The notes under the pieces were generated by a model that worked only from the letters and a program-made list of their open reading frames with translations, was not told the origin of the DNA and made no database searches. The translations under genes and the position numbers were made by a program. This document shows positions 33,480 through 45,370 of a stretch of 64,000 nucleotides of DNA, piece after piece; the stretch's first letter is position 1, and every line of letters starts with the position of its first letter. The DNA comes from Gnetum montanum (taxonomy: Eukaryota; Streptophyta; Gnetopsida; Gnetales; Gnetaceae), in NCBI GenBank assembly GCA_015680685.1, contig MNCI01004050.1, forward strand, positions 341,744 to 405,743. The letters are read 5' to 3'.

Positions 33480-34262
33480 ATAGCATTATTCCTCTAAAAT
33501 AGCTTTGGGCGCTCTTTTTTAAAATGTATAATTTCTTTAAAATAGAAGTAAGTTTTAGTTCTTTGTGAAAACATGGGATTAAATAGCTAAACTAGTTCAT
33601 TAAATCACCTAAGCTTCTATTGGACTAGTTCATTCAATTCCCTAGGCTGCTTGAGCTCTCCCTACTCAACTCTAGTTGATCCTCCTTTATTTTTCTTTTT
33701 ATCTCTTCAAGTTTCATCCTTCATTTGTTTCATTTTCACAATAATGACTATGGTCCATGCCTCTTCATAGTTATATAAGGTCAATGCTATAATTATAATT
33801 TTGATTAAAGGCCTTAATCCTTTTACAAATTTTCTAGTATGGTCTCTTCATTTTGCAAAATATGAGAAACATATATACATAGTTTACTAAATCTATTTTT
33901 GCAGTCATGGATAGACATGGATCCCTAAATCAATTAATTGAACTCATCTTCTTTCTTCTCTTGATAAGTCTTAGAGAGATATTTGTTCTTGAAAATTATG
34001 GTAAATTTTCCAATCTATTCCTCATCCTTCCAATGTTTGATCCTTGTCTTCCATTCCATCATTGCTTAGCCATGCCTTCCAACTAATATAAAGCTAAAGA
34101 GATCTTCTCTATAGTAAATCAATGTAAACTTCAGAAAGCATTTTCTAATTCCTTCAACCATTTCATAGCAATAATGGGATCTTCAGTGCTTGGGAGGATA
34201 TGAATATTTTGCTTTTTGAAACTATGAATTAGTTGCTTGTCCATTTCCGTCTTTTCTTTAGC
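33480..34262 (-). pseudogene. gag: Gag of chromovirus T, degraded, 5' end cut
   Basis: Minus-strand blocks of a Retrotrans_gag domain: EDPIIAMKWLKELENAF near 34.15 kb, GKFTIIFKNKYLS and YQEKKEDEF near 33.95 kb. A decayed zinc knuckle near 33.52 kb reads YFYFKEIIHFKKERP, with all three cysteines of C-x2-C-x4-H-x4-C replaced. The N-terminal part stops at about 34262, where LINE-like sequence begins. Confidence 0.8.
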
Positions 34263-34284
34263 CCTTATGTTATAATAGAAATAC

Positions 34285-34680
34285 ATTTAAGTATCCTTGA
34301 AGTAGAAATTATAGTGAAAGAAATCAAAGTATCAACTTTTAATTTTTCATATGGTAAAGCTTTGGGATTTGATGGTGTTCAAATTGAATTTTTTAAGAAG
34401 CACTAGGACTTTGTTGGAGATGATCTCTTTCATATTTTGCAATAAGCTATTTAAAATATTTTCTTGGTAAAAATATTAATAAAATTGTGATTCATCTTCT
34501 TTCTAAGAATAGTGATCTTTAACATATATGGTAATTAGAGGCTTATTATTCTTCTTTAAAAAATTTATAAAATTGGACCAACATGCATGGCTTGCCAAAT
34601 TTAGAATATTATAGAGGATATCAATAGACCTAAACACACATGTTTTGTTAAACTACCGTCACAGTGTTGTCCAGGAAATC
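34285..34680 (+). pseudogene. LINE (non-LTR) reverse-transcriptase fragment
   Basis: Plus-strand frames give FSYGKALGFDGVQIEFFKKH followed by DFVGDDLFHIL, the FSxGKAPGPDGF block of plant L1-type reverse transcriptase. Later NRPKHTCFVK recalls the Q-T-G-F-V-x-G-R block. At least two frameshifts and several stops are present. No endonuclease, tail or target duplication is seen. It interrupts or abuts the gag of T and is the only non-LTR element I find. Confidence 0.75.
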
Positions 34681-34689
34681 TCTTTTAAA

Positions 34690-35360
34690 TGGTGGCACTC
34701 TTTCCCTTATTTTAGTAGTTGTCCTTACTAGATTTTGAGCCCTTTGATTGATCTATGCAAATTTAGCTTGATTTCTCCTTACTTCTTTAATTTTTGTCTC
34801 TAAGTCTATCTTACCCACTCTTTCTAAAACTTGAATTTAGCAACTAATTCTTGAAAGTCTAGCCATAGCAAATAAGCATGATCTAAAACTTTCATTTTCT
34901 TATCCTACTACAATTCTAAGCTTACAAAAGCCAATATTTCCTCTAATTGCAAGCTAGCCTACTCATTATTCTCCAATAGTGAATCTTTGATTATGATTGT
35001 GGCTTTAAATTATTCATTTAAATCCTTGGAGTTCTTAATCTCTTGCTTTAATCTAGCTATCTCTTGCTTATTTTTCATTAAAAATTCTTTTAAGCCTTAC
35101 TATTCTATTATCAGCCACTTCTCCCAAGTATTTGATTAATACAACTATTATTTCTAACATGTCCTAGTGCATCATCATTAGCTTTTGTCCTCCTACTAAT
35201 GGATCATCTTCCTTAAAGGAAAAAATGATTGTCATATCTATTTCTAGCTTAGTTTGGAGCATTTGACTCAAAATGATTCCTCCCTCATTCTCCTTCATCT
35301 TAAAGAATCAAGTTGCTCATTTCATTAAATATCCATAAAAAAAATCTAGCATGGCTAAAG
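34690..35360 (-). pseudogene. Coiled-coil-rich reading frame, origin unclear
   Basis: The minus strand gives a protein-like frame with few breaks: EDDPLVGGQKL, LIKYLGEVADNRIV, NKQEIARLKQEIKNSKDL, LLENNE then ASLQLEEILAF. The middle is a probable coiled coil with heptad leucine/isoleucine spacing. It could be the N-terminal part of T's gag region or a relative of the third-ORF coiled-coil half of B elements; I could not align it firmly to either. No known domain recognised. Confidence 0.4.
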
Positions 35361-35952
35361 TTAGTGATGAGATCTCACCCTCTTTCTATTATTCTTTTTA
35401 TTGTTGTTGTTATAGTTTCACTAGCTTCTAATACTACTTAAGTAACTTTTGTTGTTATTGTTGTTGTCACTTAGGTAGCTCTTGTAATCTTGATAATGTT
35501 TATCATCCAAATTTGCATCTTTTTCAATCAAATTCTGACTTGAAAACATGTGTTCTCAAGCCTAAATGAGAGCTTCTTTTACTTCAAACCTCATCTAGGA
35601 TCTCATGATCTCTTAGCTACATCCCTCAACTCCTTTTTGGCTTTTATTTGGCCCTTATTTTACTTTATAATTTTTAAAAATCTCTTAGATTTTCAAATGC
35701 AATTTTTCACTAAGGGCTACGTTGACACATCCTCATCAATGTCATCAGATACATCAACACATCCTTGTCATAAAACCATAAATATAGTATATATACACAT
35801 GACACTTAGCTCAAATTTTACATTTTACCTCCAAACACCAAAGAAGTTTTCACCCATTTCAAACCCCAAAAGCTTCCCAAAGCCATAATGACTTTCCAAG
35901 ACATCTAATTCCACTCACTTTTTAACTTGTGAGTTTTTGAAGATACACTCTA
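35361..35952 (+). other. AT-rich stretch with TTG-rich tract and promoter-like sequence
   Basis: Holds a TTGTTGTTG-type tract (35400-35470) and, at 35710-35800, TACGTTGACACATC-type repeats recalling the U3 of B LTRs, followed by AACCATAAATATAGTATATATACAC, a TATA-like region split here by its position at about 35774-35798. It may be a remnant LTR promoter upstream of the B4 frame. No clear LTR ends were found. Confidence 0.3.
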
Positions 35953-36199
35953 CATCATGGGATCCTCAACACAAGTGTTTTCAATAAATTTCTCTAATGC
36001 CCCATGGATAAAGTATTAAAAAGGGTACCAACAACAAATACCTTTATATTTTATATTAAGATGTCTAAGTATGTGCACCACTCAAGAGCTTTATCATCTA
36101 ATCTTTTGAAATTATCACTAACCAAGAGCAATTGAAAGATACATAGACTTAAGAGATAAAATCAAAATGATTGATCCTAGATTATTCATGTGATTGCAG
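35953..36199 (+). pseudogene. Short upstream frame before the third ORF of B4
   Basis: An ATG at 35953 (MGSSTQVFSINFSNAPW) opens a frame with a few stops, reaching the acceptor-like TGTGATTGCAG that ends at 36199. The readable residues suggest coding origin, but I cannot match it to the spacer of B1. It may be an extra exon or a piece of another ORF. Confidence 0.3.
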
Positions 36200-37934
36200 A
36201 TGGTACTTAAACATGGTTTGTAAGCAAGTGGACCATCACAACCTAGGAAAAGAAACTAAGGTAAGGTAGATGACAGTAGCAACACAACCATAACAATAAT
36301 AATAACAATGGAAGAAAGTTGTCGAAGTAACTCATGCTATAGGATCCTTGAGATCAGATCTTAAGGTGGAGTCTATTTATTAGATTCTCACCACAAAGAT
36401 AGGATAATCAAGGTAAGAGGAAGCACCAAGGCCCAAGCCCATCCTGGAAATAACCTTAGTTGAAGCTTTCTTGGAAAAGTTCTAAAGTAAGAAAATATAA
36501 AGTACAATTCTTCAAGAACTAAACTTTGGATCCTTCCTATAATTAACACCAAAGAGATTTGGAGGCAATTACAAGGGTCTTCACTATGGTCTATCATTTC
36601 CACTAGTAGGGAAAGGTATCTTGGGGAGACCTATACTTCTTAGAACAATTTCCAAGGAGATGTAACAATAAAGATCAAAGATATAACTATCTCCTACTCA
36701 GTGGAAGCCATTATAGAATCCCTTGGATTACATAACACTGGGGCAAAATTACCTAAGGTCTCGATATAGGCAAATGCAAAAGTAAAGAAATAATGGACTT
36801 AGTAATTTTATGGAGTGGATATTAAGGAGTATGGTTTCTTTACAAAGGTAGAATGCACATATTTTAAGATTGCAACCTACCACCTCAATCTGATAGTATG
36901 GCTAAGTAAGGTCATCACATTCTCTACACAGATGTGCAACTTTGAGCAAGAAATTCTTAGTCAACCTTCCCCAACTCATATTCTTAAAAATTAAGAAATG
37001 GTTTAAAGAAAGGGTTAGGAGACACTTCCCTGTCCTTGTCTCATATAAAAAATTTATGAAAAAGGAGGGATAACACGCTATTCTAATGATGTAATTTGCA
37101 AGGCTCCTACCACATCCTTGTAGGAGATGATGAAAGATAAGGACATTGTCAAACTCCAAGAGGAGACACCACCTTTACTATCACCAAAAATGCTAGAGAC
37201 AACACCTAAGATGGTAGCAATAATTAAACACTTAAGGCAACTTAGGGAGTAGCTATAAGAGCAACTCTCTACTGGTAGTGGTGAATCATAGTGTACAATT
37301 TGGCCATGAGTCATCTCAATAAAGTTACTAGGTCTATGAGCTCGCTAGCAGATGACAAGGATCACCTATTCTCTACACAAAGAAACTAGAATTTTGTTTT
37401 CTCTAACCCCAACATACTAAAAGTCACCATGTCCATACCAAGAGAATAACTTCCTGAAATCTCTAGAAATGCAACAACTTTCTTAGTCATGTTGGAAGAG
37501 GGAAAGGGGCAACAATCCTAGTAATGCCACACATGGACTAGGAAATAGTAACGGAGGTGGTGGTAGATAGAATAAGAGAAGCTTTAAGTGCCCCTAAAGC
37601 CTCTATTTCAAATAGTGCTACTATGGCAAGCATCCAAGTATTTGCAAGAGCCAAGAACAAGGTAATGAGCACAACGCAACATGAAAAGGTGCTAAAGCAA
37701 CTAGTTGGAGTTAGGCAACTAATTCTAGAGATCTTTGATATCCCATAACATATTATAGTAACCCAATCATAGCTCCTAAAGATAAGGGACAAGTTCTTCT
37801 TAGAAAAAGTGTAACTTAAGGAAGCCACCAACATCAACCAAAGGTTGATAGCTAAGGTTGCAGAACTTAGAGCCTAATTGTTAAACCCTATCATTCTTTA
37901 GCTAGAACACACAAGAGATGAAGCTTTTCAACAG
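36200..37934 (+). pseudogene. Third ORF of an Athila-like element (B4), 5' two thirds
   Basis: ATG at 36200 stands directly behind TGTGATTGCAG. Blocks match the third ORF of B1 and B3: SSLWSIISTSREG, TIKIKDITISYSVEAI, VDIKEYGFF, TYFKIATYHLN, YSNDVICKAP, EMMKDKDIVKLQEE, then a coiled-coil part with VGVRQLILEIFDIP and HTRDEAFQQ. It is on the plus strand, opposite to B1-B3, and stops at 37934, where a minus-strand B-type LTR begins. Stops and shifts are fewer than in B1. Function unknown. Confidence 0.7.
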
Positions 37935-38835
37935 CGATGAGTAGTGAGTAGCCCTACGCTCAACCATACAAATCACTAAGCATTCATGTGCTATCCAATT
38001 GAATTCTATAGAATCTATGTCTTTCGATGCACTAGCCTCTAGGAAGTGAACTTTCCCTAATAGTCATTTGTTATCTTCCCAATTACACTTATGACATATA
38101 AAGGTATGGTTAAGTGTAATCGAGGTATATGATTTTTATTATTTTATGGTTTATGTTCCTAGTGCTTTAAATTAGAGAAATGAAGTAATTTAATAGCAAA
38201 TTTAATCTATTAATTAAGGAATCTCTAACTAATCCTAACATAAGTATCTAGATCCACTTTCTATACACATCCTGAATGCATACAACACTATTGGGCTACC
38301 AAGAGTTAAGTGTTGTTGGAATTACCAAGTTCTATATGTTATGCTTGAAGTGGTCATACTTATGTGTTTAATCTATTTAGCTTAATTACTTAATTAATCA
38401 ATTCAAGTCCAGTTTAGCTTAATTAATTGCATAATTAATGAAAATAGTAAATGCAAAAATAAATCATTAATCTATTCCAAGTGCTACAAGGTTTGATCAA
38501 AAGGCTTGTCTTTATTGCCATTCGCACTAGTGTGCTCAGGTACATCAGTGCTTGAATAAAGATTTGTACACTTTCTAACTCTTGTTGTAGGCACTTAGAA
38601 AAATATTCTAACTCTCAAATGACAAAACGACAAGAGCTCTACTACAACTATGACTTGACCTCCCATAAATGTGACTAGTGAGTACATATTTATAGACTTT
38701 ATTATGGAACTATGTCAATGGGGTCCCATAAACAGAGCAAACGCTACATTGACGCAACCTCGTCAATGGGGAAACACTATGTAGATAGGGTTGCATCGAT
38801 GAGGGCCCATCAATGGAGGCCCATCAATGCAACAC
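37935..38835 (-). repeat. Stray B-type LTR, truncated at its U3 end
   Basis: Left edge CGATGAGTAGTGAG (TG decayed to CG) equals the 3' end of a minus-strand B LTR. It aligns with the LTR at 31017 for most of its length but lacks the final ACTCATCA. Instead it meets another B LTR at 38836. No primer-binding site lies on its left, so it is a 3' or solo LTR inserted in B4. Confidence 0.7.
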
Positions 38836-39696
38836 TAATGAGTAACAAGGTACCCGTATGCCCAACCATATAAATCACTAAGGCATTCACACATGATTCA
38901 ATCAAATTTCGTGGACCTATAGTTCTCCAGTGCACTAATTCTCTAGGAAGTGAAATGGGTGTTAAGAACATTCATTGTCTTCCCAACTACACTTGTGAAG
39001 CTTAAGGATATGGTTTAAGTGTAATTGAGACACATGTTTATTACCATTTTTATGTTTTGTAAGTTTAATTACCTACAACAAGAATAGAAAGTAGAGGAAT
39101 TTAATATCTAATTATTCTACTGCTTAACTAGCCTAACACAAGTACCCATTCCCACTTTCCAGACACATCTTGAACATGTATAGCACTGCTGGGCTACCAA
39201 ACGTTAAGCATTTCTAGATTACCAAGTGCTACATGTATGCTCAAAGCAGTCATGCTTGTGTTCATTAATAATTGATAATTAATTACTTAATTAAAGCATA
39301 TTGAAATGAAGTGCATGAAAATAAAGTTCATGAATATTAAATGCATCAAGAAAACATTTAATCTATTCTTAGTGCTACAAGAATGATCAAAAGGATTCAT
39401 TTTTATTCCCATCACATTATTGTGCTTAGGTACATCAGTGTTCAAACACAAATCTATACACACTTAGACTCCTACTATGGGCACTCAAAAAATATTCTAA
39501 CTTTGGAGAAAACAAACTACAAGAGCTTTGCTATCTATGACAAAAACTGACATGAAAATCATGAGCCCAAGCACTATATTTATATGATGGCATATACCCT
39601 ACGATATTGGATATTCAACATAATGTCTTCAGCTTTGACATCAAGTATCTGATGTCAAGGCTCCAATATCAAAGCTAGTCAAAACATGATTCATCA
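38836..39696 (-). repeat. 3' LTR of B2, 861 bp
   Basis: Left edge TAATGAGTAACAAGG, right edge GATTCATCA. U3 has repeated GATATTGGATATTC/GATGTCAAGGCTCC motifs also present in the LTR at 48090, so these two LTRs form a subfamily distinct from B1. A TATA-like sequence lies around 39573-39582 on the minus strand. Confidence 0.88.
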
Positions 39697-40034
39697 TACC
39701 TCCATGACTGAATGAAAACTTGTTCTTGAGTAAAGAAGAGGAGGAACAAGTTTCTTACAAAATATTGGGAAAATATGGGATTATTGACTAACATACAAAC
39801 TGACTTAGGTGGAACAAATAGACTCTGAGTGCCCAAGGGTATAGAGTTACAATCTTTACAAAATTGGGTCTTTCTGATAAGAGAAGTAAACACCCCAGAT
39901 AAAATTGACATCCAATGCCTCTTGGTAGCTGAAGAACGAGAGAGAAGATCTAATGATCATGAACAATCCTCATCATGTGGTACTACCACATCCTCCTTGG
40001 TGAAGATAGTACCCCTTCCAGTCCATGCTTTCCA
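39697..40034 (-). pseudogene. Deleted third ORF and 3' UTR of B2
   Basis: Polypurine tract CATGGAGGTA at 39697-39706. At the other end, TTGTTGTGATTATAG (acceptor, ending at 40035) precedes what should be the ORF start. Only about 150 bases of start-like sequence and then 3' UTR (TTTTGTAAAG) separate them, so roughly 2.7 kb of the third ORF is missing compared with B1 and B3. Confidence 0.7.
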
Positions 40035-41677
40035 CTATAATCACAACAAAATCGTGAATTAGTATGCAATTTATAACACATAGCTTTTAATTACCTTATC
40101 TTTTCGGTGCTTACACTTAGCTAGGTTGTGATTGTGGTAGATTGATTCCTTTAGGAGGGTTAGAGGGAAGACTGAAAAATAGTTTAAAATAGATAAGTGA
40201 TCCATTAAATTTGAAAAATTTCTATACAAGGAAATATTTGAAGAGGGTGTAAGAATTCACAACAATAAAAAGGAAAGTTTACTAAAAAAATGTTGTGAAG
40301 ATGTGCACAATTGGATGTCATTAATGAGGCAAACAAAAGGATTTGACTGTAAGGGTATCTAAGGATAAAGAACTTAACTAACCCAACCAAAAGATATGCA
40401 AGTGGGTCCTCCCAAAGTAGGTACAAGCCTTTTATTGCCCTTGCATAACTTCAAACCAAGGAGTCCATGGGCCTCGTGGATGATTAATGGTTATGGAAGG
40501 TTAAGTATAAAAACTCTAAAGAAACTACCTAAGAATTTTGACACTTCAAACCAGGACATCGAATCAAGAACATGAAACTAGCAGTGAGGTGAAACATGGC
40601 AAGCATAGAGGGATGAGAGAGGATGGAATGGAGTTCTTGATTAAGGTCACATGAAGTCCCTTTTGAATTTTATATTTAAATTACTTGAGAAGATCTATCC
40701 TTAGCCTAGACCAAAACCAACCATGTTTAGTGACTTTGCATCACCATTCTAAGACTAGTCCACCCCCCTGAGACACAAGAGTGCTTCCACAAAACAACCA
40801 CCATTCCTTATTAGAGAAGAAAAGAGAAGTAGGGAATGAGGAAAGGCCTTAGTTAGAGGGGACCTTCAAGCATGGATACATTTCTTTCTAGTCCCATAAC
40901 TAGTGCTTGTAGCCCATTTATTTTGTCTAAGGGGTGTGCTTTGAATTCCCATCATTCTTTTTTTTTCTTTTTGAAATGGGAACCACACCAAGCAAAGACT
41001 TATTCATTTATTATGTCTAAGGGGTGTGCTTTGAATTCCCATAGTTTTTTTTTTAATGGGAACCACACCATGCAAAGGCTTATTCAACTTCCTTTATTAG
41101 TTGACAAAAAATGGTAAGAAATCCATGAAAACACACATGTACCCAAGCAAATAGAAAAGCAGAAAGAATATCGAATCCCTTTGAAGTTACACCCTATTCA
41201 AACCTTTGAATCCTTTCCAATTACAAACAATACCAAAGTCATAAATTTGTTATAGTTTTGTTAATGAAAAAGGGACTACACATTTCTAGAACAAGGAAAA
41301 CCATAGAGTTTGTGGATGGGTGGATGTTGTGGACTCACTGCTTGTTGCATGAAAAGAAACCATGTCCTAATTATCAGTAACAAAATTCAAAGTTAAAATC
41401 TAGACATCAACGATCAAATAACAACATAGTACATACCACCATCAAGCAACGAATTACCATTGTGCCTAGCACTTATTAACAAAAAGTTCAAAAATCACAC
41501 TAGAATAAAAGAAAATATAAAAGAAAGTGTAAAATATTCAAGAAATAAAAAATGTACTAACGATGTTGTAAAAAAAATAGAAAAGACTAATAACATGAAA
41601 ACAAGAAGATGTAAAATAAAGAATGTGTAAAACAAAAAGTTGAAAAACAAAAAAGTGTAAAACGAAAATGGTGAAAA
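40035..41677 (-). other. Spacer between pol and third ORF of B2, noncoding
   Basis: Aligns in blocks with 22891-24804 of B1, including ACCAAGGAGTCCATGGGCC. It holds no gene. It contains a 90-bp tandem duplication at 40919-41090. Confidence 0.65.
40919..41090. repeat. 90-bp direct tandem duplication in the B2 spacer
   Basis: GTCTAAGGGGTGTGCTTTG occurs at 40925 and again at 41015. Each copy is followed by AATTCCCAT, a T-rich run, ATGGGAACCACACCA and GCAAAG. B1 has one copy at 24181-24265, so the duplication happened in the B2 lineage. Confidence 0.9.
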
Positions 41678-44600
41678 TTAAGGGGCCACTTATAGAGTTA
41701 ACATAGATGGCCATCTCCCCCATAATTGAGTTGAAAGGAGGAGATCTAAAATATTGAGAATGGTTGTCCATCTAGTGAGGTACTTTTTGTATTTGCTAGC
41801 TTATGCTCGTGGAAAGGTTTGACTTATTATATGTTGACTAGTTATTTCTTGTCAAGGCTTTTAGGTTTGTAGATCATCATGGTTCTCGAAAAAAAGTTTT
41901 ATAAATTATATAAGGTCCTTCCCACAACATTTGGAACTTAGTTCGTTGAGGTACATGTGTGGGGTTCTAGTAGAGAACCTTATCTCCTGGTTGAAGTTTG
42001 ACTTTTCTAATTTTAAGGTTATGGCACTTTTTGTTGTAGGCCTTGTGCAACTCGTTAGATGATAGGGCCACCAATCGATTTTTGTCTAGCAAGTTGAGAT
42101 CATTAGTCTTTCTTTTTATGCTAGACTCAAGTCAAGGTTGACATCACAGGCTATTGAAAGTGTACAAAGCTTAAATTGAATAGGAAGTATTGGTAATTTT
42201 CTATACACAAGCTCATAGGAAGAGTAGCTTATAGGAAGTTTTCATGTTGAGTGGTGGGTCTAAAGGGCATCATTAAGTTTTTTGCTCTAGTCTTTCTTAT
42301 ATTTGCTAATAGTTCTTATTAGAATCATTGTGATTTCCCTATTGGTAACCTTAGCTTGACCATTGGCTTAGGGGTGATAGGGTATTGTGAGTTTATGTTC
42401 AACCCCCAGGCATTGCATGAGCTTTCGAAAGGTAGTTCCTATAAAGTAAGTTCCATTATTAGGAATTAATGTGCATCACATACCAAACCTTTTTACAACA
42501 TTTTGTTGTACAAACCAAGTATAGTAGAAGATGTATAGTTGGTGATAACTATTTCTTCTACACATTTTGTACAATAGTCAACATTGACTATGATGTGTGC
42601 CTTTCCATTTAACATGGGTGTGATGGGACCCATGAATTCAATGCCCTAGATGTTGAAGGGTTCTAGTGGTTGAATCCATTGTTGAGGTTCCTCCATTCAA
42701 GTAGTCATTCCACTATCTTGTTAGCATCATTCACAAGAGTGAACATATTAGTAAGCATCCCTAAAAATTATTGGCCAATAGTACCCTACCATCAAGATCT
42801 TAATGGCTCTGCATCTTCCAGCATAGTGGCCCCCACAAGGACCTTCATGAGCATCTTGGAGAACACGTAGTTGATCAACATCAAGGACACACTATTAAGA
42901 AAGGTCATCAATGCACACCTTGTAGAGGTGTCCATTGATCTCCATGAAGTGTTTTACATGGTGAAGAAACTACTATTTTTTCGGTCATCCAACCCTTATG
43001 GCATCTCTTGGATGAGAAGATAGGTAAGAATGCCATCATATCTTTTAGGATCATTAAGTAATTATTTGATTATAGCCCCAACAATGAGGAGTTCATCAAA
43101 AAACATATTAGATAGGGGGTTTCTTCCTCTTTGTTGTCCCATCATAATTGAGACAAGTGATTATTAACCACATTCTTAGTGCCCTTTCAATCTACCATCA
43201 CAAAATCGAATTCCTACAAGATCACCAGTCACCATATGACACGGGGGCTTACAATTGGCTTTTTTCATTAAGAAGTGGATGGCATTGTGGTTTGTATGCA
43301 CAAGTACTTTTTATCCAAGCACATAATTCCTAAAATTTTCTAGAGAAAATACCACTACCATCAATTCTTTTTCTATTATGGTGTAGTTTAGTTGTGCACC
43401 CACAATGCTTCGACTAGTGTAGTGGATGTAATATGGATGTTTCTCACCATCCATCTATGTAAGCATAGCTCCCAAGATTAATTTGATGCATCCATCATAA
43501 CATGAAATTTTCTAGACCAATCAAGTGCTTGTAGGATTGGAGTTTCTACAAGTTTCTCTTTTAGCTATTGGAATGCTTGTTCACATTCTCTAGTCTAGAC
43601 AAATGGAGCATCTTTCTTTGTCAGCTTCACCAACAATTTTGTAATCTTAAAGAAATTATCTATGAATTTCTGGTAGTAGCCAATATGTCCAAGGAATAAC
43701 CAAACATCTTTGACATTTTATAGTTGATGGGTTATTCCTTAGATTACCCTTCTTTTTTGGGGGTCAACCTCAATTCCTACTTGTGATATTCTATGCCCTA
43801 ATACAATGCCTTTCTAGACCATTAGATGACTCTTTTGCCAATTGAGCCTAAGATTTATCTCAACGCATCATTTCAATACTTGCTCAAGGTGGTCTAGGTG
43901 TGCTCAAATGTAGCTCCATAGGTGGAGAAGTCATCCATGAAGACTTCCACACCACTACCAATTTGCTATTGAAAAATGCTTAGAACTAGGTGTTGAAAGG
44001 TGGCATGGGCATTACACAGACCAAAAGGCATTTTCCAATATGCAAAATTTTCCTAGGAACTTGTGAATGTTGTTTTAGCTTAGTCTTCAAGCATGATCTA
44101 GATTTGGTTATAGCCACTCTAACCATTCAAGAAACTATAGTAGTAATACCTAGATATTGTGTCTAACACCTGATCAAAAAAAATGGCAATGGAAAATGGT
44201 CCTTGAATGTTGATATATTTAGCAGTCAAAAATCAATGCAGACCCACCACTTGCTATCTTTCTTGGGCATAATAAAGTGTGGACTAATCCACTCACTATC
44301 TACAATGGGATAAATAAAACCCATCTTGAGGAGTTGCTCAATTTCTTCCTTGATGATCTGCTTCAATTTGGGATTCAATTTTCTCTATGGCTATCTCTTT
44401 GGCTTCATGATTAGATTAGTGTAGATGCAATGCTAGCATATCCTAGGATCAATCCCTATGAGTTTAGGATATGATGAAACAAAGGCTACTGCCCATTGTT
44501 CAACCACATTCAATAGCATCTTTTTCTATTTTGGAGCAATATTTGCATTGATTATGACCAACTTCCCATTTTTTAAGAACACATATTTCATTTTGGCTAG

Positions 44601-45370
44601 TAAAATTTTTAGTTCAAGGGGCTCTTGCTTAAAATTTTCAGGAATTTCCAACTCTCCACAATAGGTATCATCATTTGCATCATTAGAGAGTTGGTGATGA
44701 ACTTTCTCTAGTTCGTCCATGCCTATGACATATGCACATGTCAAGCTCTCAATTAGTTCTATGCAAAGTGTGCTACTCTTAGAATTAGCAGTCAGCCACT
44801 AGGTGCCCTCTTTTTTTATGGCTGCTACATACAAACACCTTTGAATTTCTATTTCTAGTGCATACTACTTACATGCAAAGATAGATGCTTGTTTCACTAC
44901 CCAAAGTTTCCGCACACAATTGCACCTTGTATTACTATACACGATGCATGAAACTCACTTCTTCTTGATATTCCTAAATGTATTTTCTTTGGATATTTCC
45001 AAAGAAAGACCTCTGATGTCCATTCTTGCATCAACGATGCTTAGCCATGCCTTTCCCATGATGATTGGGAAGTCCCCTTTGTAGTTCTCCACTTTGATCA
45101 CTAGAAAATCAGTAGGATAAGACCACCCATAGATAGTGGTCACAATGTCTTCTACCAATCCCAATGGAATAATAATGGACTAGTCTACCAATTCTAATCT
45201 AATATTACTTTTCTTTAAAGGAGGTAGGTTCCATGCAGTATACATCTCATGAGAGATCAAGTTGACACCAAAACAAGAGTCAAGAAGAGCTTTGCATGGT
45301 TCGTTTCCAGCAATCTACAAATAGATCAAATGACTTCCAAGATCTACTAATTTCCTAGGAAGGTTTCTAG
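41678..45370 (-). pseudogene. pol: B2 pol: protease, reverse transcriptase, RNase H, integrase (Athila-like), degraded
   Basis: Protease: active site LLDSCFGVNLIS (D-S-C for D-S-G) near 45.27 kb and an open stretch 45164-44955 with GDFPIIMGKAWLS. RT: VEVFMDDFSTYG near 43.95 kb, catalytic DD kept. RNase H end near 43.2 kb. Integrase: the first catalytic D kept in VNVDYCTK near 42.58 kb; the second block is frameshifted. The stop near 41678 matches B1. About 3.7 kb, as in B1, so the polyprotein length is preserved although the frame is broken. Confidence 0.87.
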
